DNA of 64,000 bases from Craspedostauros australis (Eukaryota; Bacillariophyta; Bacillariophyceae; Mastogloiales; Achnanthaceae). Below are positions 10,035 to 19,708 of this stretch, piece by piece. The notes under the pieces were generated by a model. It made no database searches and was not told the origin of the DNA. It saw only the letters and a list, made by a program, of their open reading frames with translations. The stretch covers positions 186,001 to 250,000 of the forward strand of contig JAMXDE010000033.1 of the NCBI GenBank assembly GCA_026770025.1. Direction: 5' to 3'. A program made the position numbers and the translations under genes. Numbering within the stretch: position 1 is the stretch's first letter; every line of letters starts with the position of its first letter.

Positions 10035-11474
10035 ATGAAGTCAAGAAAGAGCATCGCAGAGTCCGCACCATCCTCCAGCGCCACCGCACCGCCGACTGCT
10101 GTGGCAGACAATGGCAGGACTGGAAGTAGCGACCATGTTAACAACGGCGACAACCGCAAAGATCGAAGCCAGATGAATCGGGACGCGGAGATGACGGCCG
10201 AATCGCAGCATTCCGCAGCATTGCACTCTGCATCCAGCGGAAAACGCAGCAAGAAGCGATCGAGCGATCCTCACGAGAAGAAGACAGGAGCAACAGAGGT
10301 TGCGACCAAACGAACCAGCTCATCATCCTTCCAGCAACGCATGCAGGCCTATCAGAGAGACTTTGGTGGTTCCGGCCATGCCAGCGCAACGCAACACACA
10401 GGCAACGCAAAGCGTGATCGCAGGGAATCATCAAGCCAGTCGCTGTCCATCGCAAGCGGGAACACGGACGGCACGAGCAAGGATTCGAACGGCAAGCGTA
10501 CGAGTCGTACCAACCACGTTGCCAGCCATGATGATGACGATGACGACGACGATGAAAGTCCCGATCTCACAAGAGAGCAGCGCAAAGTGGTGCAGCTGCT
10601 GGCGGCACAAGCCTACCACCTTCCAGGCAACACATCCTTCCAAGACTGGATGCAATACGTGTGGAGCAACAACCATCCCATCTTCGGCATCTGTTGCCAT
10701 CATCCCTTGCATCCGCTGGGCAAGTGCTCCCGTGCCGTGGCACTGCTGGGATTGGCACTGCTGGGTCTCATCCTCACCAACATCATCTACCTGGCATCCA
10801 CCACAGAGGAGTATTCGCATTTCAATGATCCCCTCGTCACTGTCATGGTGGGCGATAACACGGACACCGCTGACATTGACACCACCGCTGACACCGACGC
10901 ATCTACATCCACACTCCCATCCGCCTACACCATCACGACCGGAATGATGATACTGTGGACTGTCGGCGGTGTGCTCCACACCGTGTTCTCGTTGTTCATT
11001 TGGCAGCTATCCGCCTGCGCCTGTTGTCGCTCGGGTGGATGGCTGGAGCGCATCGCATGCTGCCCCTCTCTGGGCAAGCGACTGGCCCGCCTGATCGTTC
11101 TGGCGCTGTGCCTTCTTGCGACGGCGATCGTCTTGACGCGTGCTTCCAGCGTCACGGATGTCAGCGATCACGACGGCAACACGATCGTGACCAACGAAGT
11201 GCCTGCTCAACAACCGCAACCCTCGACGATCGATGAAACGGCCGACGATCGGCGCAACTTCCAGTTCCTTGTCGGATACAGCGTCGAGCTGTTCCTGCTG
11301 ATGTTCGTGTACTATCCTCTTGGCGCGACGTTGTTGTTTTCGGGCGTTTTGGGTTGCGGTCGTGTGCCGGTGCTGGGTGGACGTCCACGAGACATGTGGA
11401 TGCTGGAGCAGCAACGGCAGCGCAAGGCGCGGCGGCAGAATCGTAGACGGCAGCGCGCCGAGAGAATGATATAG
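10035..11474 (+). CDS. Four-TM membrane protein, diatom-type unknown family
   Basis: From the Met at 10035 the protein has 479 residues. The first 190 are polar and low complexity, ending in an acidic Asp run. Then comes a Cys/His motif (FGICCHHPLHPLGKC) just before the first membrane segment. I recall similar CCHHP-x-HP-x-G motifs in hypothetical diatom membrane proteins, but their function is not known. Four hydrophobic segments follow (about 240-262, 300-328, 355-375 and 418-447), with a Cys-rich loop (CACCRSGGWLERIACC) between the second and third. The tail is strongly basic. An alternative Met lies five codons upstream. Confidence 0.72.
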   Translation: MKSRKSIAESAPSSSATAPPTAVADNGRTGSSDHVNNGDNRKDRSQMNRDAEMTAESQHSAALHSASSGKRSKKRSSDPHEKKTGATEVATKRTSSSSFQQRMQAYQRDFGGSGHASATQHTGNAKRDRRESSSQSLSIASGNTDGTSKDSNGKRTSRTNHVASHDDDDDDDDESPDLTREQRKVVQLLAAQAYHLPGNTSFQDWMQYVWSNNHPIFGICCHHPLHPLGKCSRAVALLGLALLGLILTNIIYLASTTEEYSHFNDPLVTVMVGDNTDTADIDTTADTDASTSTLPSAYTITTGMMILWTVGGVLHTVFSLFIWQLSACACCRSGGWLERIACCPSLGKRLARLIVLALCLLATAIVLTRASSVTDVSDHDGNTIVTNEVPAQQPQPSTIDETADDRRNFQFLVGYSVELFLLMFVYYPLGATLLFSGVLGCGRVPVLGGRPRDMWMLEQQRQRKARRQNRRRQRAERMI

Positions 11475-12488
11475 AGCGTCGAGTCCCAGTCGAGTACTAC
11501 TCGTATGTAGATGGAGTGTTGGGTATAGATTATAGATTATTAAATACAGCAGAATGCAACGCATGATACATGTTTTGCGTACGAGCATGATATGGCCATG
11601 GCGTCGGGGACCTTGACGCCGTGCCATGGTTGTTCAATTGCCGGGTGAGCATTCCTTCGCATGACACTGTTCTGGTAAACACCAGTTGAATTCTGGAACA
11701 GTGCTTGCTCACATGAGCGCACGAGTACATGCGGATAGTACTTGCACGTGCGTAGGTACGTACTCTACGCCATTTGTACGCGACGCTGCCCTTGCCCAAT
11801 GAGCGATGCTGATGTGCCTACTATACCTAACAATACGAAACGTGATCTCATTGCATCATCGGTCATTTCGATGTCGTTGATGACATGCATCGCGCGATGG
11901 AGGATGGCGACACGATTGCAACGGACATCCTATTCAAACGATACTGTTCGAGGACCGAAACGGACAGCCTTGGATTGTGACTAAAGAGTCATGGTTGAGC
12001 GAAGGAGGTCACAAGCCAACAATCCCGACAAGACTGGACTGGAAGATACTTTGGCAGTCATTTTGACGGCACCACACAAGATACGGGCAAGCCAACCGAA
12101 TGTTCCTCCCACGTCGCAATGGTGCCAATGTCCACATCAAACGATCTCTGGAGAACAAACGGAGACTTGTTGCCAACAGAGTTGCCGCTTTCATCGCAAC
12201 ATCACAGCATCACAACATCACAGTATCACGACATCCAACCACGCAGAGTCGAAAAAGAAGCAACTGCAACTCTCTGGAATCGCGCTGCCTCTCCATCAAG
12301 TGCCCGTAGCTGCGCTTCACTTGAGTGCGCTATACTTGCACCAATTGCACCACTTGCACAAGCTATTCCATTATATAGCAATCACGGTGCTTCCGTCGTC
12401 TCCAAGTGTTATTCCTATTTGCATTACCACTTGCAATACCACCTGTAAAAACACCTGTAAAACCGCCTGTAATACCATCTATTATACA
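11475..12488. other. Intergenic region with short direct repeats
   Basis: About 1 kb with no supported gene. The 3' part holds short, imperfect direct repeats of the type CATCACA (about 12195-12235) and CACCTGTAA (about 12430-12475) just before the endonuclease start. The frame open from 11991 through this region shows no coding character before the signal peptide at 12489. Confidence 0.45.
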
Positions 12489-14383
12489 ATGCCACGCCAT
12501 CATCATCCATCGACAACATCGTTGGCATCGGTGCTTGTCGCTTTGCTGGCATCATCGGTGCTTGTCACAGCTGCGGACGCGGCAAAGTTTGCAGACTGCA
12601 CCAATGTCACGTTCTACAGCACCCTGAGTGGCAACAGCACCACGTGGACGAGAGAGGAGCTGCAGTCGTTGCTGAAGTCTCGGCATGAGACAGTCCCGTT
12701 CACCAACGCTGCCAACGAAGGCACGGATGATGCGTGGGCTGCCATCCGGGCGTTGGATCCCGAACTTGAGTTCAACGTCGTCAAGAAGGTGCATCTGCTC
12801 TACAAGAATGTGGAAGTCAACGCAGTTCCCTTCGGCGGCGTCAACTGGCAGAGAGGTCACGTCTGGGATGTGAGACGCGGCATCAGCGCGGATGGAGCAG
12901 ACTACTCCGACGTGCACAATCTCCGTCCCGTCATGAAGGCCGGGGAGGATGAGCGCAAGCTGACGCAGGGATACTTCGGAGAGTGCGGCGCGTTGGAGGC
13001 GCCCAACTCCTGCACGGAACCGGCCGCGGGTGGCGCATCGGACACCTGCAAGTGCAGCAAGCTGTACGAACCGGCCGATGATCGCAAAGGCGAGATCGCA
13101 CGCACTCTGCTCTACATGGACCTGCGCTACGATGGCAGTGAGACGAACACCCAGGATCTCACGTTGACAGACTGTCCATTCGATCTGCAGACGGACATGG
13201 GGTACCTCAGCCAGGTGTTGCAATGGAACACCATGTACCCGCCGGATGCTCGGGAACTCAACCGCAACGATGTGGCATGCGGGGATTGGCAGAACAACCG
13301 CAATCCGTTCGTCGATTTCCCAGAGCTGGCGGAACGGCTCTATCCGGCTCCGCAGGCGCTTCCGGCGCAGGGTGAGCTGTCGTACGCATCATGCGCGGAC
13401 GTGCCCACGCAAACGCCAGCGTCGCCACCCAACGAATGCGAAAAGATCAAGCCAGGTGATATCTACGTGTACCTGATGAACAGCCAGGATCCGGATGAAG
13501 TGGGATTGTTCCCCTTCGTGGACCTCCCGGAGGGCCTCGTGCTGTACATGACGGACAATGCCTGGGACGGCCTAAAATACAAAACCAACGAGGGGATTCT
13601 CAAGGTGAGCCATGGTTCTGCTTCTACTATTACGGTGCTTTCGTGCGTTTGTGCACGCGGCGATGCAAGGCCCTGTTCCATGAATTTGAGGACGGATGAG
13701 TAGCACTGCTGAGTGGAAGTGGCAACTCGCAATACATTCTGCTGCTCGACTGCTATACTTCATTCCTAACGTTGATGTTGTTTTCCAAACTCATTGTTGA
13801 TTCATCGTGGAACTTGTAATCTCACTTTCGATCTCACTTTCGCTCTCACTCTCACTCTCACTCTCGCTTATCACAGCTGACTGTCCCTGCAGGCGGCATA
13901 AAGTTTGGAACGCAGTTTGGCTTCGGCCCCCAATTCTCGGATCTGCCGGGCAATGATTGGAAGAAGGAGGAGGGTGTCTTCTCCTTGACCGGCCAAGGCG
14001 ATCAGATCTTCCTCTACTGCTTTTCGGGCGACAACATGGTCCAGACCAAGCTGGGCTTCAGCTACAGCGGAGAGTGGGCGGCGAGCGGCCTCCCGGACTA
14101 CGGTCTGAACGAAAGCGCCCTGCCACCGGAGTTGAAGACCAAAGGGTCGATCGTGCTGCCGCACTTTGACAACTACCAGTACGACGGACCATCGGCCGCC
14201 AACAAGAGAGGCTGCGATAGCGCATGCGTGATCGCTGGATTGGAGGACACGAAGAATTACGACGGGAGGGACGATGTGCGATTCCAGGCTGGACGTCAGA
14301 GCGGTGCCAACGCCGTGATTGGCTTGAGCTTCGTCACGTTGTCGACCTTGGTTGTGGCATTCTTTGGTGCAGCTGCTTTGTAG
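12489..14383 (+). CDS. Secreted endonuclease I with lamin-tail-like domain, two exons
   Basis: Exon 1 is 12489-13604 and exon 2 is 13877-14383, with a GTGAGC...CACAG intron of 272 bp in phase 0 that ends in a CTCACT-rich tract. The product is 540 residues. A signal peptide (about 1-32) precedes a domain of the bacterial endonuclease I (EndA) His-Me finger family: GHVWDVRRG near residue 122 and DVHNLRPVM near residue 140 carry the expected catalytic and metal-binding positions. The second half (from about residue 325) is a beta-rich domain with GDIYVYLMNS, LYMTDNAWDG and GDQIFLYC motifs, resembling the lamin-tail-like domain that often follows secreted nucleases. The last 25 residues are hydrophobic with no charged tail, which suits a GPI-anchor signal. 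The predicted job is degrading extracellular DNA at the cell surface. The start at 12489 is chosen for the signal peptide. Confidence 0.87.
13605..13876 (+). other. Intron of the endonuclease gene
   Basis: A GT-AG, phase 0 intron. Its 3' third is a CTCACT/CTCTCACTTTCG simple repeat that serves as the pyrimidine tract. A second AG at 13892 would be out of frame, which fixes the acceptor at 13876. Confidence 0.85.
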
Positions 14384-15227
14384 GAAGAGTGGCACGTCTG
14401 TCATCTTTGAAGTGATGGCGCACGAGAGATGAATGCAAACGCTAGAAAGAAATCGGCTGTGATACTTACGAGCCAGGGAGAAGGACACCAGCAGAGCATG
14501 GCAGCCAAGAGGAAGGACGCATGCGTGCGTCTGGGACGCAGCCTAGCGTGCTGTCAGGACTTAATAGAATATAGCATCCGTGCTCAGCATGTCCACTCTG
14601 CCTCCATCTGCAGTGTGGCGGAGAGCGATGAAGCCAGCCATGGATGGAGTCGAGGCATTGGAAGAAACAACTTTGCATCTATAGCATGTAGAATAGTATG
14701 ATCGTGTTGTTTTATGACGCAGAAGAACAAAGACAACCTCCTCCGTTCGTCGGCACTGCATGCGCATGAGTATGGTGGAACGATCACATGGATGGAGATG
14801 ATGATGATGGTGGCGTCGCATCGTGATGTTAAAGTTGAGCATCTGCATCTCTTTCAATCGCTCGAGGTCGCTCTTGCTTCGCGTGTGATGCTATGCGATC
14901 GAACAGGCAAAAGACGGTCCAAGAAGAGGAAAGCGAACTGGCACAACCACACGACCAACGCGAAACAACAACCATGACCGCAAAGAGAAACGTGAAAAGT
15001 GGTATCGGAACGCACATCAATTTCACGAGAGCCATACTCTTCTTCGCTCTCCTTCTTCTGCCTCCCCTTCCATTCCCTTCTTTTCACATTCTCGAGGCTG
15101 AATCGTCGTAAAGCACCTTGGTCGCCGTTGCTACTGCCGCTGCCACTATCACTGCAATTGCGATTGCTATTGCCATCATCATCATCATCATCATCCTTGG
15201 CGCCAACATCATCCACCAGTTGCCACC
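14384..15227. other. Intergenic region, nothing recognised
   Basis: About 840 bases between two plus-strand genes. It contains an ATC-type trinucleotide run at about 15174-15194 just upstream of the RING gene. No gene is supported. Confidence 0.4.
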
Positions 15228-16787
15228 ATGATCACCCACAGAAGCGGTCGCACCCACAGCCATGCCAATCATCATGACAATCATCATGCCAATCATCACA
15301 GCCATGACAATCATCATGACAATCATCACAACCATGACAATCATCACAATCCGCAACTGGGCCGCAGGGACAGCCACATGACGAACGAGGATTCCCACAG
15401 CGCCAACCACCGCGGCAGCAGCGTCAACAACGACTCCAGGTTCTGCTGCAACATCTGCCTCGATGCCGCCATCGACCCGGTCGCCACGCAATGCGGCCAT
15501 CTGTACTGCTGGCCGTGCCTCTACCGCTGGTTGGAACCAGGCATGCTGCCCAACGAAAAGGCCATGCTCCTGGGCAACCCCAACCGCCCCAGCATCCGCT
15601 CCCCGCTCACCAACGTCGATCGCATGCGCAGGATGTGTCCGGTGTGCAAGGCCAAGTGCTCCCTGCCTTCGTTGGTGCCCATCTACGTGCGCTCCGATGA
15701 TTCCTTGCGCAGCCAACGTCGACGCAGCAGCGCCGCGGCGGCCAATGGGAGGAGCGTCCACGCTTCTGCGAACATGAATGATAATGGCGTCGATGCCAAC
15801 AACGGAAATGATGGTGCGCATGACGACGTGATCGCCAGAGAAATCAGCGTGCAGATCAACCACAACGAGCTGAAGCAGAGCGCCGATGATGAGAATGACG
15901 AGGATGAACTTTCCATCTTGGAGGATGATCAGAGCAGCCATCATCTGCATCTAGATGTCTGCGCTGACGACTACTTCAATAATTCACGTCGTGCTCGTGA
16001 CACCGGATCTGCGAGGATTCCTGGCACTGTGGATAGTGGTCGAGCGCAATCGCATGCAGCCAGGTATGAACCACCTTCAGCACCAATCAACCAGACCGAA
16101 GCCATTCACAGTAACATCAACAGTGCTGCTCCTGCTGCCGCTGATGCTGTCTCCAACAACATCAACAGCAGCAGCAGCTTCACGAGCGTCCCAATTGATG
16201 TGACTGTCTCCACAGGTTTGAGGCAACGCCGTGGACAGCACAGCAGCAGCATCAACAACAGCATCGCCGCTGCCACCGCAACGAACACAACCACTCCTGC
16301 CACCACCACCGCCAACAACAGTATCAATACCAATACCAATACTGATAATGCCATTGGCAACAATAGAACGACGCCCATCCCGTCGCGTCCGACCGCATTC
16401 GTCAATCAACGCTCGGGCAGCGATGAAGTGGAGAGGCCGACGAGGAACGCCCCAACGCATCCAAATCCAAACATCGACAACGGCGCCGCAGCCATACGCC
16501 TCGCACCCGTGCCGCCCGGTGCATCCCTGGGCCATGGGCTGCTCCTGTCCTTCCAGCATGCCACGGTCCACAACACGTCTCCACGTGCTGCGGCAACCTC
16601 CTTTCATCCCGACAACATCCCGCCGTTGCACAGCAACCGCCACCGCATGCAGCAGTACGAAGGCAGCGGATGGAACTTTGGCAATGATCATCACGACATG
16701 GAATCCGACCCGACCGCCACGGAGTATCTGACGAGGGTGCTCTTCGTGCTGACATCCTTCCTCCTTCTTTGCCTTCTGCTGCTGTGA
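15228..16787 (+). CDS. RING E3 ubiquitin ligase, His-rich, C-terminally anchored
   Basis: A single exon of 519 residues. Residues 1-42 are a His/Asn/Asp repeat. A C3HC4 RING finger spans about residues 73-145: CNIC, then QCGHLYCWPC, then CPVCKAKC. The gap between the sixth and seventh ligands is long because of an insertion of about 35 residues. The first half of the RING resembles RNF5/RNF185, the ER-membrane ubiquitin ligases. A long Ser/Asn/Thr-rich disordered region follows, and the last 18 residues form one membrane segment (VLFVLTSFLLLCLLLL) directly before the stop. The predicted role is a tail-anchored E3 ligase, likely at the ER and in protein quality control. The RNF185-like placement is inferred from motif order and anchor. 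Confidence 0.87.
   Translation: MITHRSGRTHSHANHHDNHHANHHSHDNHHDNHHNHDNHHNPQLGRRDSHMTNEDSHSANHRGSSVNNDSRFCCNICLDAAIDPVATQCGHLYCWPCLYRWLEPGMLPNEKAMLLGNPNRPSIRSPLTNVDRMRRMCPVCKAKCSLPSLVPIYVRSDDSLRSQRRRSSAAAANGRSVHASANMNDNGVDANNGNDGAHDDVIAREISVQINHNELKQSADDENDEDELSILEDDQSSHHLHLDVCADDYFNNSRRARDTGSARIPGTVDSGRAQSHAARYEPPSAPINQTEAIHSNINSAAPAAADAVSNNINSSSSFTSVPIDVTVSTGLRQRRGQHSSSINNSIAAATATNTTTPATTTANNSINTNTNTDNAIGNNRTTPIPSRPTAFVNQRSGSDEVERPTRNAPTHPNPNIDNGAAAIRLAPVPPGASLGHGLLLSFQHATVHNTSPRAAATSFHPDNIPPLHSNRHRMQQYEGSGWNFGNDHHDMESDPTATEYLTRVLFVLTSFLLLCLLLL
15240..15350 (+). repeat. CATCATGACAAT coding minisatellite
   Basis: Imperfect 12-bp tandem units (CATCATGACAAT / CATCATGCCAAT) inside the RING gene. 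They encode His-His-Asp-Asn and His-His-Ala-Asn blocks. The unit length is a multiple of three, so copy-number change would keep the frame. Confidence 0.85.
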
Positions 16788-17729
16788 GGGATGACGATGA
16801 ATAATACTCTATGCGCAGAGTATCTACTCCACAAGATGATCCACAAGAGAAGCAGAAAGAGAGACAATGAATCCACTGAGCCTACTCTACCATGCACGTG
16901 AATGTGTTGCATTAACTAGATCTACATTCATACAGTCATACTATCAGGCGACCACCAAGTTCGCATCGGCGCGCAAGCACCAAGTTTTCCACATGTTTGG
17001 CTAAGACTAAATTAATCGCACCGTGTCACGTGACTGTTTCATTTGATCGATGTTCCGTGTGGACGCTCGCGACACGAGCATCGCCGGCGCTTGGATGCAG
17101 CACGTTGGCGGGAAATCGAGCCCGCCGACATCCACTTGCGCAATGGTGATCTTCGAATTTGAATGAATGGCATCAACCCATCCCACACAAAATGTTTGAA
17201 TGTCACGCTGCGACGATGGCAACATAACAGGGAGTGGTGTGTTGCAATGCGTTTCAATTCGATGCCATGCAATGCAAAGATGGCGGCAAAACCGAAACAA
17301 ACCAAATCACGGAACAACGCGAGGCACAGAGTCTGTGATTAGCACCATGCGCGTCCTGCGATGGTTCAAATGAAGATGAAGTCTGCCTTTACGTGTTGCT
17401 GATACAAAAGAGGCACGATCGAAGCCATCTCCGCTCTGTCCATTTCATTCATCAACATTACCAACCGCAGCATCATCGTCAACGTCGCTACCGTCGTGGT
17501 CGCATCATTGCCATACCGATTCATTCTGTTGCGCCGGCATACAATTGCTGCACCTCTCATCACAACACAAGAAACAGACAACGTTCCATCTCCTTCTTTC
17601 CTTTCTGCTGCCATTGATCCGCATCAGTATCGCAGTCAAGCCCATCGCATTCACAACAATCGCATCCTCTGTTCAACTCCAAACACCAACAGCAATAATA
17701 ACTCTACCAACGCCGACGACGACGAAGAC
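16788..17729. other. Intergenic region with a 10-bp palindrome
   Basis: About 940 bases between two plus-strand genes. It contains the perfect palindrome GTCACGTGAC at 17025-17034, which has a CACGTG core (E-box/G-box type). It lies about 700 bases from the next start, so a regulatory role is only possible. No gene is supported. Confidence 0.4.
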
Positions 17730-19188
17730 ATGATGAAGACCGCCTTGATCACCCTCCTCGTTGCCACTCTGGCCATGGCAGACAAGGTGCGTTCCATCGC
17801 TGGTTGGGGCATGTTTCCCAAGAGGCACATCGCGTTGGTGTGATGCTCGATCAACGAGATTCATCAAATCTGGGACACATACACACACGTGTGCAAGGGT
17901 GCTTGGGGTGTTGCAACATGATATCCTTCCCGCAAGCTCACACCGATCTGCTTGCTTTTTTATGCCATCAACTTGCTGCTTCCTCTTCATTTGTTGCCCC
18001 GTCTGCTCAACACACGCGGCGCAACATTTCGATACACCATGCGCTTCGTGAAATCCATCATCTCAACAGCCACCACAGCGCCAATTGAAGTCGAAGTCTG
18101 CGAATGCACCATCTGCCAACGAACACGGCAAGGAAACGAAGTCACCAAAGAGTTCAAAGAGTTCGAAGAGCGACAAATCAGACAAAAGCAACTGGGATTC
18201 GGAGACTGACACAGAGGAAATCAACACAACCGATCCGACCACTGTCGTCACGGTCGAGCCAACCACTGCACAGAGTGCGGCGGTGGAGCTCATCGGCAAT
18301 CCAACCAGCTTCTCCCGCATCGTTCATGGGGATTGCCCAGGATATTGCATGGGCATCAGCGCCATGAACACCTTGGCGATGATCCCTTGCACTCTCAACT
18401 CAAACGTGCAGTATTGGAATGTGGCGCGCGACGGTGATCAATTCAAGCTGCAGCATGCTCCCACCGGTCTTTGCATCCCGCATCCAAGCACGTGCACCTT
18501 CCCTGGCAGCCAGGGCAACTGGGAGCTCGTGGATTGTGGCGACGGTGCCGTCTTCATGCATGGCGTCGACCCCGAGAATGCACCATTGCGCGTCATCAGC
18601 AGCACCTGCTTCTTCGATGGTGAGGAGATTGCGCTCGCCAGCGCTGGCTGCACCTCCCAGTCGCTCCTCTCCATGGACGTCGCATGGTCGCAGCTCACGG
18701 ATTCCAACCAGCAAACCACAGTGCAGAACACCAACTTCAACATCGTCGACATGGGCATGTTTGACGAGACCACGAGCGAAGTCATCGAGACGGATGCCAC
18801 GGACGGTGCTTCCAGCGGGTCGGTTGTCACAAGCATCGAGGCCAGCACGATTCCGGAGGTCGTCGAAGACGAAGATAGCGGCGAAGAGGAGATCATCACC
18901 ACATCCGCGACCGCCACCACTACCACCACCACTACCACTACCACCGCCGCCGCCGTCACCACCACATCCAAGGCCACACCGAAGGCCAAGACGGAGGGCA
19001 AGTCGGAGGGCAAGTCGAAGGGCAAGTCGAAGGGTCCATCCAAGGGTTCAACGAAGAGCGACGAATCGGGAACCCTCACCAACGGCGACCTTCCAGAAGG
19101 TTTCAAAATGACCTTGCCGAAGAAGACGAGGCAGGAGTATCTGCACAACACCTCCGGCAACCGCAAACGTCGTCAACGACGTAGATAG
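17730..19188 (+). CDS. Secreted beta-trefoil, Lys/Ser-rich protein, two exons
   Basis: Exon 1 (17730-17786) encodes just the signal peptide MMKTALITLLVATLAMADK. It is followed by a GTGCGT donor. The acceptor is the AG before 18070 (or the one before 18079); both keep phase 0. Exon 2 runs to 19188, giving about 390 residues. After a Lys/Ser block (KSPKSSKSSKSDKSDK) comes a domain of about 140 residues with CMGIS, QYWNV, FKLQHAPTGLCI and paired Cys residues, which resembles a ricin-B/CBM13 beta-trefoil lectin. Then come a Thr run, a second Lys/Ser/Gly block (GKSEGKSKGKSKGPSKGSTK) and a very basic C-terminus. Lys/Ser-rich secreted proteins with regular K-x-x-K spacing are typical of silica-associated diatom proteins (silaffin-like). 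Sugar binding and silica association are both inferences. Confidence 0.78.
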
Positions 19189-19708
19189 ACGTGAGTGTCA
19201 TGCGCAGTATCGCACCAAGCTCCCCGTGGTGCCGCTGCATGTCTGTTAGAAGACTGTCACCATATACTCGTAGATTTCATAACATGTTAACCCCGCAGCA
19301 TTCAGCTGAACTACCAACATCAAAACCTTCACCGATCATCTTACATGAAATAGCATGTTGCCTATGTGAGGTATGGTGCAATGCGATCAACAAATACCAT
19401 ACGCACAGGAGGCAGCATCCGTCAGCAAGTCCCTTGTTGATCCTGTCTGCAAATCGTCACTCCCAATCGAGCAGTCCCAAAGAAAGGAGCAGAACAGAAG
19501 AGAGACATAGAGACAGACAGAAAGGAAGAGTCCAATCGTACGTGTATGATGAAACAAAGACTAAAGTTTTATTGTATCGTGCCTAAATTGGTATTGTATG
19601 CAGGTACTGGAGAGAGAGAGAGAGAGAGTTCATGATTCACTGGATGCGTATGGTACTCCATCGCGCTGTCTTGACGCGGAGCGAAATGAACGGCGATGAA
19701 TGTCAAAT
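19189..19708. other. Convergent 3' spacer with a GA microsatellite
   Basis: About 520 bases between converging genes. It holds an AG/GA dinucleotide run at about 19611-19629. No gene is supported. Confidence 0.55.

Noticed and set aside
11991-12488. N-terminal extension of the endonuclease frame
   Set aside because: It has low-complexity, repeat-derived composition and would bury the signal peptide that starts at 12489.
15240-15350. Regular CATCATGACAAT repeats as a CRISPR-like array
   Set aside because: The units are contiguous without spacers and lie in a coding sequence of a eukaryotic gene.
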